From Myxococcales bacterium (GTDB taxonomy: Bacteria; Myxococcota_A; Polyangia; Polyangiales; Polyangiaceae), in NCBI GenBank assembly GCA_016191785.1, contig JACPVJ010000172.1, positions 37,056-101,055 of the forward strand: 64,000 nt of DNA, read 5' to 3'. Under the pieces are notes generated by a model. It was not told where the DNA came from, did no database searches, and saw only the letters and a program-made list of their open reading frames with translations. The position numbers and the translations under genes are program-made. Every line of letters begins with the position of its first letter. The first letter of the stretch is position 1. Positions 50,619 through 59,118 of the stretch are shown here, piece by piece.

Positions 50619-53099
50619 TCAGGCGGCGGCGGCTTTGGCCTTCCCGTTCTTGACGGCGATCACGTACAAGAGCGCGGCGATCGCCACGAACGGGATCATG
50701 CTCAGTGCGTCGGCGTTCGGGCCTTCGAACAAGGGGTTCTGGTGCTTCGCCCACTCGTCGATCTTGGCTTGCACGTCGCCCATCACGCCGGCCACGAAGG
50801 CAATCACGATCCCGGCGATGGCGCCCCCTGCGATGTAACCGCTCGAGAGCAGCACCCCGGGGCTCTTGTCGGTCTCGGCCACCAGCTCTTCTTCGCTCAG
50901 GTTCTTCGCTGCCAGGCGCTTCTGGATCTGGCGATCGGCCAGCCAACGGACCAGGCCGCCGGCCAGAATCGGCGTGGATGACGATATCGGTAGGTAGACG
51001 CCCACCGCGAACGCGAGCGAGGGAATGCCCGAGAGCTCGAGCACCACAGCGATCATCACGCCCAAAAGCACCAGGCTCCAGGGGAGCTCGCGGTTCAAGA
51101 TCCCCTTGATGATGTACGACATCAGGGTGGCCTTCGGCGCGTCGAACTTGGCGACCTTGCTGCCGTCGGGCCGGACGTTGTGCGTGCCGTTGATGCCCGG
51201 GTCCACCAGGTAGACGGCGCGGCCGGTGTCGTCGACCAGGTACTTGGCGGGTGGGCCGCCTGCGCCATCCGTCTTCTGCCAGACCCGGTATGTCGCCGGA
51301 TCGGCCTTCGCTTGCGGGCCGGTCAGCGCCTCGCGCTTCTCGAGCCCCGCCACGCTGGTGCTCAGGCCCGCACTGAACGTCTCTTCGACCTTGTGCGTGA
51401 GCTGCTTCGAGCTCTCGTCGACCACGTACGAGCCGGGGGCGAGCCCGGGCACGCTCTCGGCCTTGTTCTCCGCGGCGGGCGCCGCGGCCACCTGCTCGAG
51501 CTTCCGGTAGCTCTTGCCCGCTTCGGGGAGCGCGCCCTGCCACCGCGGCAAGCGCGTGACCACGTCGTCGGCCACCGCCACCGGGGTCACCTTCTCGAAG
51601 GTCGCCTGGGGCACGTAGACCGTGGCTGCGTCGTTCAGCCGCAGCAAGATCGGACCGAGCACCAGGGCGGACGCCAGGGCGCCGAACAAGATGGCATACT
51701 GCTGCAGCTTCGGCGTCGCCCCGATCAGGAAGCCCGTCTTCAAGTCTTGCGAGGTCGTGCCGCCGTTCGAGGCGGCGATGCACACGATCGCGCCCACACT
51801 GAGCGCGGTGACGTAGTACGGAGGCGCCGTCCAGCCCAAGACCAAGAACACGCCGCAGGTGAGCAGCAGCGTGGCGACCGTCATGCCCGAGATGGGGTTC
51901 GACGAAGAACCGATCTCACCGGTCAGGCGCGAGCTCACGGTGACGAACAAGAAGCCCAGCACCACGATCAGCAGCGCACCGAGCACGTTCATCCGCAGCG
52001 AGGGCGCCAGCGTGATGGCAGTGATCAGGACCAGCGCGCCGATCAACACCGTCTTCATCGGCAGGTCCTGGTCGGTACGCAGGCGCGCGCCCTCACCCTG
52101 TTTCGAACCGCCGCGCAGGTCGCGAAGGCCGCCCTTGATCCCTTGCCAGATGGTGGGAAGCGAGCGAGCCAAGCTGATGATGCCGCCGGCGGCGACCGCG
52201 CCCGCGCCGATGTAGAGCACGTAGGCGCCGCGGATCTGGTTGTGGGTCATGTCCCGGATCGGGATGGTCCCCGGGGGCAGCGCCTGCGTCATGCCCTCGC
52301 CGAAGAACTTGATTGCCGGGATGAGCACCAGATAGGCGAGCACGCCGCCGGCGCACATGATGGCCGAGATGCGCGGCCCGATGATGTAGCCGACACCGAG
52401 CAACTCGGGCGAGATCTCGGCCGAGACGCTGCCGCCCTTGAGGGTCGAGCCGAACACCTTCTCCGGGACGTCCTTCCAGCCCCGAAGCGCGACCATCGCC
52501 GCCTTGTAGACCAGGCCGATACCGAAGCCGGCGAAGATGGTCTTGCCGCCGCCCGCCTCCGTCTCGTCGGGTGGTGCGCCGGCCGAGTGGGCCGCCGCGC
52601 GGGACTCGTCACTCGCCCCGGCCTTGAGCACCTCGGCACAGGCGGTGCCCTCTGGGTACTTCAACGAGCCGTGCTGCTCGACGATCAGCGCGCGGCGGAG
52701 CGGGATCATCATCAAGATCCCGAGCAGGCCGCCGAGCACCGCCACCAGCGTGACGCGCGTCACCTCGAGGTCGAAGCCCAGGATCATGATCGCCGGCATG
52801 GTCACGCCCACACCGAAGGCGATGGACTCACCGGCCGAGCCGGCGGTCTGCACCACGTTGTTCTCGAGGATGGTGGCGTTCTTCAGCCCGAGCTTCGAGA
52901 GCAGACGGAAGAGCGTGATCGAGATGACCGCGACCGGGATCGACGCGCTGACGGTGAGCCCGACCTTGAGCACCAAGTAGAGCGACGACGCTCCGAACAC
53001 CATGCCGAGCAGGGTCCCGGCGATGAGCGGCAGCGGGGTCAGCTCGCGCAGCTTGGCGTTTGCCGGAATGTAGGGCTCGTGGGTGCCTCCCTCGCTCAT
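50619..53099 (-). CDS. OPT family oligopeptide/metal-chelate transporter
   Basis: ATG 53099 gives 826 residues. The first ~480 hold many spans with OPT motifs: LTPLPLIAGTLLGMVFGASS, LKVGLTVSASIPVAVISITL, SAGESIAFGVGVTMPAIMIL, PEGTACAEVLKAG, ISAIMCAGGVLAYLVLIPA, ASNGGTTSQDLKTGFLIGAT. Residues ~490-665 are a hydrophilic, repeated insert (SYRKLEQVAAAPAAENKAES, PATYRVWQKTDGAGG, YLVDDTGRAVYLVDPGI) before the final spans (FAVGVYLPISSSTPILAGGL). OPT proteins import peptides or metal-chelates with protons. The insert is unusual. Confidence 0.9.
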   Translation of the reverse strand: MSEGGTHEPYIPANAKLRELTPLPLIAGTLLGMVFGASSLYLVLKVGLTVSASIPVAVISITLFRLLSKLGLKNATILENNVVQTAGSAGESIAFGVGVTMPAIMILGFDLEVTRVTLVAVLGGLLGILMMIPLRRALIVEQHGSLKYPEGTACAEVLKAGASDESRAAAHSAGAPPDETEAGGGKTIFAGFGIGLVYKAAMVALRGWKDVPEKVFGSTLKGGSVSAEISPELLGVGYIIGPRISAIMCAGGVLAYLVLIPAIKFFGEGMTQALPPGTIPIRDMTHNQIRGAYVLYIGAGAVAAGGIISLARSLPTIWQGIKGGLRDLRGGSKQGEGARLRTDQDLPMKTVLIGALVLITAITLAPSLRMNVLGALLIVVLGFLFVTVSSRLTGEIGSSSNPISGMTVATLLLTCGVFLVLGWTAPPYYVTALSVGAIVCIAASNGGTTSQDLKTGFLIGATPKLQQYAILFGALASALVLGPILLRLNDAATVYVPQATFEKVTPVAVADDVVTRLPRWQGALPEAGKSYRKLEQVAAAPAAENKAESVPGLAPGSYVVDESSKQLTHKVEETFSAGLSTSVAGLEKREALTGPQAKADPATYRVWQKTDGAGGPPAKYLVDDTGRAVYLVDPGINGTHNVRPDGSKVAKFDAPKATLMSYIIKGILNRELPWSLVLLGVMIAVVLELSGIPSLAFAVGVYLPISSSTPILAGGLVRWLADRQIQKRLAAKNLSEEELVAETDKSPGVLLSSGYIAGGAIAGIVIAFVAGVMGDVQAKIDEWAKHQNPLFEGPNADALSMIPFVAIAALLYVIAVKNGKAKAAAA

Positions 53100-53213
53100 G
53101 GGGCGGGACGCTACCGCACCGCCGGCGTTTGCGACAGCGCTCGCGGCGGTTTACCGAGCGCGCCGCCGGGCGCGCCTTTCCCGTGCGTTCGCTCTGGCGT
53201 ATCGTTGGATGCG

Positions 53214-54134
53214 ATGCGTGCGGCGGTGATCGGGGCCTCCTTCGCGGCCGTGCTCTTGGCGCTCTCGTGCGGGTCGGACGAGGGCGACGAGCCGCACGGC
53301 AGCGGCGGGGTGGGCGGCGGGGCAGGGAGCGGTGGCACTTCGGGTGGCGGCGGCAGCGCGGGAGCGACCGGTGGTGGCGCGGGCAGCGGGGGCACCCCGG
53401 ACGCATCACCGGACCAGGGCGTCGATGCGGGCCCGACCGATCTCGACGGTGACGGGCTCGACGATGCGGCGGAGCTGGCGCTGGCCCAGCAGTACTTCCC
53501 GTACTTCTCCCCCGCGCCGAACGACAAGTGCCCGCGCCACGGCGTGCTGTTCCGCGCGGCGCCGCATCCGGCGGACGGGAGCAAGGTCGCTCTCTGGTAC
53601 GTGGTCTTGTTCGAGGAGGACTGCGGGGCCAACAGTCACGTCGGGGACGACGAAGTGTTCGGAGTCGTCGTCGATCCGAAGACACCGGCACCCGCTGGCC
53701 TGCTAGCGATGCGGGCCATCTCGCACCAGGGCACCGTCTGCGAGAAGACGACCACGTGTGGATCACTTCCGGGCTGCAAGCCCTGCGTCACCGCGACCAA
53801 GAGCGGCGCAGCGTTCCCCGTGGTGTTCGCGAGCGTGAACAAGCACGGCACCTACGTCGAAGAGGGGACCTGCGATCTGAACGTGATCTGCGACTTCGGC
53901 GGGTGCTCGCTGAACCCCACGCCCGACGCCCCGCCGTTCGTCAACGCCGGTGAGCCGGGCAAGCCCCTCACTAGCGATCTGACCCAGAATGGCTTCATCA
54001 CCAGCGGAAACGGCTGGACCAAGACCGAGCTGTTCGGCTTCGACCCCTGGGCCAACAAGGACTTCGGTGGCGCCGGCAACGTGACGGACGACTTGGGGGA
54101 TGCGGCGTTCGTGATTTCTCCCTCGGGGTGCTGA
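53214..54134 (+). CDS. Gly-tethered lipoprotein with VPS62-like domain
   Basis: ATG 53214 gives 306 residues: lipobox ALLALSC, Gly/Ser tether (~25-65), a calcium-loop-like DLDGDGLDD, then AQQYFPYFSPAPNDKCPRHG, VALWYVVLFEEDCGANSHVG and EVFGVVVDPKT, a pattern close to VPS62/DUF946-type proteins. Cysteines pair in CEKTTTCGSLPGCKPC and CDLNVICDFGGCS. Such domains occur in secreted bacterial and fungal proteins of unknown role. Confidence 0.75.
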   Translation: MRAAVIGASFAAVLLALSCGSDEGDEPHGSGGVGGGAGSGGTSGGGGSAGATGGGAGSGGTPDASPDQGVDAGPTDLDGDGLDDAAELALAQQYFPYFSPAPNDKCPRHGVLFRAAPHPADGSKVALWYVVLFEEDCGANSHVGDDEVFGVVVDPKTPAPAGLLAMRAISHQGTVCEKTTTCGSLPGCKPCVTATKSGAAFPVVFASVNKHGTYVEEGTCDLNVICDFGGCSLNPTPDAPPFVNAGEPGKPLTSDLTQNGFITSGNGWTKTELFGFDPWANKDFGGAGNVTDDLGDAAFVISPSGC

Positions 54135-54203
54135 CGCTCGGAGCCCCGTCCAGTGTGGAACGTGCGGGGGAGCGGGTGGTAGGCTCTGCGCGAGGGGTGA
54201 GTC

Positions 54204-57071
54204 GTGGCGCGTTTGCTCGAGGTTGGGGAGGTCGTCGGGGATCGGTTTCGTGTGACGGGCGTGCTGGGGCGGGGTGGCATCGGCACGACCTACGCAGCCG
54301 TCGACTCGAGCACGGGCTCGGCGGTGGCGCTCAAAGAGCTGTGGCTCTGGCACGGGCAAGACTGGAAGACCCTCGATCTGTTTCAGCGCGAAGCGCGCGT
54401 GCTGGCCGAGTTGACGCACCCGGCGATCCCCAGCTACCTCGCGCACTTCCAGGTCGACACCTCCGAAGGCGCGCTGTTCTACCTGGCACAGAGCCTCGCG
54501 CCGGGGCGCTCGCTGGCCCAGTGGGTGCAAGCCGGATGGCGACCCAGCGAAAGCGAGGTGCGGCAGCTCGGCGATCGCCTCCTCGGCGTGATCGAGTACC
54601 TGCACTCGCTCGTGCCGCCGGTGGTCCACCGCGACATCAGGCCCGAGAACGTGCTGCGGGACGACTCCGGCGCACTGCACCTGGTGGACTTCGGGGCGGT
54701 GCGTGACACGTATCGGTCGACCGCTCAGGGGAGCACGATCGTCGGGACCTTCGGTTACATGGCGCCCGAGCAGCTGCATGGGCAGGCGCTCCCGGCCACC
54801 GATCTCTTCGGTCTGGCCAGCACGTTGGTGTTCCTGATGACGCAGAGCTCGCCGGAGCGGATCCCGCGCCGGAAGGACCGTCCGGACTTCCGCAAACAGT
54901 GCCAGGTTTCACGGGGGTTCGGCGAGTGGCTGGACCGCGCACTCGCGCCGGACCCCCGCCGGCGTTTCGAATCAACCCGCGCCGCCCGGGTCGAGCTTGC
55001 GCGCGTCGACCGGAGCGGACGCAGGGTCCTCCGGACTGCGCTCCTGGGGCTGGGCGCGGCCGCAGTGGTGGTCCCGCTGAGCGTGGTGGGAGCGATCGTG
55101 GCGAGCAACCGACGAGCAACCTCGTCCGCCACGTCGGCGCCCACCTACGGCCTGACGGCGCGCGAAGCGCCGCAAAGTGCCAAGGGTCGGCTCCGCTTCG
55201 AGCGGCAGGTCACGGGTCACCAAGGGATCGTGTCGGTCGCGACGTTCGTGGCGGGTGGCAAACAGCTTGCCACGGCCGCCAGCGACGGAGCCGTGAAAGT
55301 CTGGGACCCGGGCACCGGCAGCGCGAGACGGGCCTTCGCGGGGCACGGCAGTCGAATCTACTCCGGCGACGCGACCAGCGACGGCGTGACGCTCTACACC
55401 TCCACCAAGACCGAGATCTTGGGCTGGCGCATCGAAACAGGGGAGCGGGTCGCCACCATCCCTGCCACGCCCGCGGGGATTGCCTCGGTCAGAGTAGCGC
55501 CCGACGACAAGTCGCTGGCGATTGGACTCTTGGACGGCGGCGTGTCGCTGACCGATCTGAGTGGGAAAGAGATCAGGAGGCTCCCACGACCCGGCCGAAG
55601 CGAAGCGGTGGCTTTCAGCCCCGACGGCAAGCGAGTTGCCGCGGCGGGCACGCACCCGGAGGTCAGCGTGTTCGAGGTGGAAACCGGGGCGCTGCTCGAA
55701 ACCCTGCCGGGGCACCAGTCGACCGTCGGCGCGCTCTCGTTCTCGCCCGACGGAAAGCTGCTGGTCACGGTTTCGGCGGACCGCACTGCCAGGATTTGGA
55801 CTTTTGGGCTCGGCAAGGCGCGGCTGCTCCGGACCGAAGAGGGGTTCTCGCACGACGTTTGGGTCGGGGCCTTCGCGCCGGACGGCAGCAAGCTCGTGCT
55901 CGGTTCGCGTGTCGGCGAGGTGCGGGTGATCGACGCATTCACCGGGGCGGTCTTGGACTCGTTCGTGTTCGCTGGGACCATGTACACCGCGGCCGAGTTC
56001 TCCCGGGACGGCTCGGTGCTCGCGCTGGCGACCGGCCAGGCCGGAGTACAACTCTGGAGCTGGAGGGAGCCGGGCTGGCGGCCGCCGGCCGTGACGGCTC
56101 CGGTGCCGCCCGAGAGGCCTGCGATTCCGCGCGACCTTCCCGCGGAGGCCCGACTCACGCTGGAAGCGAGCTCTCTGATCCGCAGCGGCGAACGGCGAAG
56201 CAACACTTTGGAGGCCAAGCGCTTGCTCGACCAAGCCCTCCGCGAGAACCCCAAGCATGCGCCCGCTCACGCAGCGCTGGCGAAGGTCGAGCAGCACATG
56301 GGGTATCGGTCGGGCTTCGATTTCGATCCCGCAGCGCTTCAACGAGCGCACGGCCACGTGGACCGAGCGCTCGAGATTGATCCGAAGCTCCCCGAGGCCC
56401 ACGTTCGGCGCGGCTACCTGCACTTGTGGGCCAAGGAGTTCACCAAGGCGCACGCGAGCGCCGACGCGGCTCGCGCAATCCGAGCGAACGACCCCGAGAT
56501 CCACCTGCTCGAGATGGACATTGCCCATCGCGAAGGTCACCCGGAACAGGCCCTGCTCCACGGGCGCGCCGTGATCGAAGGCTCGGACGACGCGGGGCTG
56601 CGGTTTCTCGCCTATCGCCGCCTGGCAGGCGTCTTCGCGGCTCGCGAAGAGTGGGATGCCGCCGAGACCTGCCACGTGGCGTGCACCCGTCTCGACCCGA
56701 CCTCGGCCTGGGCCCAGGGCAACTACGCGGCGTTTCTGGTGCTTCGCACCCGGTACGACGCGGCCATCGAAGCGGCCAATCGCGCGATCGAGATCAGGGA
56801 CTACCCAGCGGTCCACATGTCACTTGCAGACGCCCACGCGGGCAAGGCCATCGCGCTCGTCGAGGCCAAGGGCGATCTCGCCGAGGCCGAGCGGCTGCTC
56901 GACCGCGCTCGAAAGGAGCACGCGGGCAGAACCCTGGAGCACGTCGGGCGTGGCAAGCTCGCCCTGGCGCGCGGCGACAAGGCGCGGGCCAAGACCGAGA
57001 TCCTGGCTGCCCTCGGCGAGCGCCCTGGCGATCCGACCTTGAAACAGCTGCTCGACGAAGCATCGCGCTGA
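54204..57071 (+). CDS. Membrane Ser/Thr kinase with WD40 and TPR repeats (second copy)
   Basis: GTG 54204; a TAGGCT element lies 18 bases upstream. The 955-residue protein is collinear with that at 9249-12134: kinase ~10-270 (GRGGIGTTYAAVD, VALKEL, DFGAVRDT, GYMAPEQ), a span at ~275-300, WD40-type repeats ~330-620 and TPRs to the end. The catalytic loop reads HRDIRPEN: the Lys that contacts the gamma-phosphate is Arg, so activity may be reduced or altered. It presumably acts in parallel with the first copy. Confidence 0.9.
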   Translation: MARLLEVGEVVGDRFRVTGVLGRGGIGTTYAAVDSSTGSAVALKELWLWHGQDWKTLDLFQREARVLAELTHPAIPSYLAHFQVDTSEGALFYLAQSLAPGRSLAQWVQAGWRPSESEVRQLGDRLLGVIEYLHSLVPPVVHRDIRPENVLRDDSGALHLVDFGAVRDTYRSTAQGSTIVGTFGYMAPEQLHGQALPATDLFGLASTLVFLMTQSSPERIPRRKDRPDFRKQCQVSRGFGEWLDRALAPDPRRRFESTRAARVELARVDRSGRRVLRTALLGLGAAAVVVPLSVVGAIVASNRRATSSATSAPTYGLTAREAPQSAKGRLRFERQVTGHQGIVSVATFVAGGKQLATAASDGAVKVWDPGTGSARRAFAGHGSRIYSGDATSDGVTLYTSTKTEILGWRIETGERVATIPATPAGIASVRVAPDDKSLAIGLLDGGVSLTDLSGKEIRRLPRPGRSEAVAFSPDGKRVAAAGTHPEVSVFEVETGALLETLPGHQSTVGALSFSPDGKLLVTVSADRTARIWTFGLGKARLLRTEEGFSHDVWVGAFAPDGSKLVLGSRVGEVRVIDAFTGAVLDSFVFAGTMYTAAEFSRDGSVLALATGQAGVQLWSWREPGWRPPAVTAPVPPERPAIPRDLPAEARLTLEASSLIRSGERRSNTLEAKRLLDQALRENPKHAPAHAALAKVEQHMGYRSGFDFDPAALQRAHGHVDRALEIDPKLPEAHVRRGYLHLWAKEFTKAHASADAARAIRANDPEIHLLEMDIAHREGHPEQALLHGRAVIEGSDDAGLRFLAYRRLAGVFAAREEWDAAETCHVACTRLDPTSAWAQGNYAAFLVLRTRYDAAIEAANRAIEIRDYPAVHMSLADAHAGKAIALVEAKGDLAEAERLLDRARKEHAGRTLEHVGRGKLALARGDKARAKTEILAALGERPGDPTLKQLLDEASR

Positions 57072-57092
57072 AGGTCGAGGTAGCCTGGCCGC

Positions 57093-58181
57093 ATGACTCT
57101 CCCCCTCCTGCCGACCACCATGGTCGGTTCGTACCCCCGACCCTCGTGGTTTCGGCAGCAGCTCTCGGGCCGGGACGTGTTCGACGCTTTCAAGGACGCG
57201 TCCCACAAGGAGACCTTCGAGGACGCGGTGCAGGCCGTGATCCGGGACCAAGAGCTGGCGGGCCTCGATCTGATGACCGATGGCCAGATGTGGTTCGACG
57301 ACTACGACATGGGGATCGGCTCGTTCCTCTGGTACTGGCTCGAGCGCACCGGTGGGTTCGGTACAGCGAAGGTGCCGCACCCCGCCCGCGGCAAGGCCCA
57401 GGGGCGCGACGTGTGGGCGCTGGACGAAGCCGGCGGCGTCGAGGTGGTGGGCCCCATCACCCGGGGTCCGATCCGCTTGGCCGCGCTGTTCACGCTGGCG
57501 CAAGCGCGTGCCAGCCGTCCGATCAAGGCATGCGTCGGCGCCGGGCCGGTCCAGCTCTCGACGCTGGCGCACTTTCGCTCTGGGCCCGTGCGCGATCGCT
57601 ACCAGCTCTCCGAGGCGCTGGCCGAGGTGTTCGTGGCCGAGATCGCCGAGCTCACCGCGGCGGGCTGCCAGCACGTGCAGCTCGAGGATCTCGGCGCGTG
57701 GATCCCGACCCTGAGCGGCGACGCGGACTATGCCTGGGTGAAACGCATCGTGAATCGAACCCTCGGTGGCGTCGCGGTGCGAAAGTCGTGGCACTTCTGC
57801 CTGGGCAACGCCTGGGGCAACCGCATGCAGGGCCTGACGGCCGGCGGATATGCCGAGATCTTGCCTCACTACTACGACGTCGACGTGGACGAGTTCGTGC
57901 TCGACTTCGCCTGTCGCGAGATGCGCGACGCGGCGATCCTGAAGGGCCTGCCTCGAGACAAGTCGGTTGCGGTCGGCGTGATCGACGTGCGGACGCTCGA
58001 GATCGAGGCGCCCGAGCAGGTAGCCGAGCGCGTCCGCGCGGTGCTGGCGTTCGTCCCGCCCGAGCGCGTCACGGTCACCACCGACTGCGGCCTGAAGCAG
58101 CTGCCGCGGACCTGTGCCCGCGAGAAGCTCCGGAGCCTGGTCGCCGGCACCCAGATCGTGCGGAGCGAGCTCACCGGCTAG
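57093..58181 (+). CDS. MetE C-terminal-like methyltransferase
   Basis: ATG 57093 lies six bases after TAGCCT, so the mRNA may be leaderless. The 362-residue protein corresponds to the catalytic half of cobalamin-independent methionine synthase: TTMVGSYPRP start, DQELAGLDLMTDGQM, QLEDLGAWIP, and zinc ligands in SWHFCLGNAW (His-x-Cys) and TTDCGLKQLP (Cys). It lacks the N-terminal half of full MetE and may use a methyl donor other than folate. Its stop overlaps the next gene tail-to-tail by 11 bases. Confidence 0.87.
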   Translation: MTLPLLPTTMVGSYPRPSWFRQQLSGRDVFDAFKDASHKETFEDAVQAVIRDQELAGLDLMTDGQMWFDDYDMGIGSFLWYWLERTGGFGTAKVPHPARGKAQGRDVWALDEAGGVEVVGPITRGPIRLAALFTLAQARASRPIKACVGAGPVQLSTLAHFRSGPVRDRYQLSEALAEVFVAEIAELTAAGCQHVQLEDLGAWIPTLSGDADYAWVKRIVNRTLGGVAVRKSWHFCLGNAWGNRMQGLTAGGYAEILPHYYDVDVDEFVLDFACREMRDAAILKGLPRDKSVAVGVIDVRTLEIEAPEQVAERVRAVLAFVPPERVTVTTDCGLKQLPRTCAREKLRSLVAGTQIVRSELTG

Positions 58182-59013
58182 GCGGTCTGCGGCTGGCAGC
58201 CACCACGCGCTGGAAGCGGAATTCGCGGCTGCGCTCGTAGCTGCCGGTCAGGTTGAGGCACAGCTCGTCGAAGCTCGCGCTCTGGACCCACCGAAACCCC
58301 TCTTCGTACAGCATGGGGAGCGGGTCATTGACGCCGAACACGAAGCGCTCGCCCAGGTCTTGAACCAGCCTGCGCGCGGCCTGCTCGGTCTCGTGCTGAC
58401 GACTCGCGTCGACGATCTTCTTCATCAGGTGATCGAACAGCAACACCGTGTGCGGCTCGCAGCCGAAGGCGATGCGCGACAGGGTGTGCCGGACGGCCGT
58501 CTCGGCCAGGTACATGGTCACGCCCTCCCAGGTGATCACCGCCGGCCGCGCGACGTCGAAGCCGCGAGCGAGCAGGCGCTCCAGGAAGTCGTGGTGTTCG
58601 AAGTCGCACTCGACGTAGGTGGCGGCCTCGACCGGATAGCCCGACAGTCGGCCGAGCCGCGTCAGCTTCTCGCGCTGGCTGGCGGGATGGTCCACCTCGA
58701 AGAACCGCACGCCGGGTGTCGCCAAGCGCGCCGCCCGTGTGTCGAAGCCCGCGCCGAGCACCACCACCTGCGCATGCCCGCCGGGCCCCGCGACGAAGCG
58801 TCGGATCTGTTCGTCGAGCCACGCCGTGCGCACCGCGACCCACAGCTCGCGATCGGGCATCATGCGGTCCACGGCCTCGGCGATGGCTTCCCCTTCCTCG
58901 CCCGCCAGTGCCCGGGCCCAAGGGTCCGAAATCAACGCGTCCGGGCGCTCGGTGGCGCGGGCTCGGTACGCGGCAACCATGGACGCCGTGCGGCTCGCGC
59001 TGCGCTCGTTCAT
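58171..59013 (-). CDS. LCMT/PPM1-family SAM-dependent methyltransferase
   Basis: ATG 59013 is preferred to 59052 (13 more residues) because the family starts near ERSASRTASMVAAYRA. The 280-residue protein has ALISDPWARALAG, the SAM motif VVVLGAGFDTRAARL, acidic strand FFEVDHPASQ, VECDFEHHDFLERL and VITWEGVTMYL. This fits the leucine-carboxyl-methyltransferase/TIGR00027 type, usually methylating small molecules or polyketides in actinobacteria and myxobacteria. The substrate is unknown. Confidence 0.88.
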   Translation of the reverse strand: MNERSASRTASMVAAYRARATERPDALISDPWARALAGEEGEAIAEAVDRMMPDRELWVAVRTAWLDEQIRRFVAGPGGHAQVVVLGAGFDTRAARLATPGVRFFEVDHPASQREKLTRLGRLSGYPVEAATYVECDFEHHDFLERLLARGFDVARPAVITWEGVTMYLAETAVRHTLSRIAFGCEPHTVLLFDHLMKKIVDASRQHETEQAARRLVQDLGERFVFGVNDPLPMLYEEGFRWVQSASFDELCLNLTGSYERSREFRFQRVVAASRRPPSR

Positions 59014-59118
59014 CGCCGGCCAGTCTAGCGGGTTTTCGTCGGGCGCCCGCATCCGTCCTCCCGCGCGCCTTGACCCCCGCCGGGGAAGGCGCTCGTGCAG
59101 CCAGCGTAGAAGGCAGGG

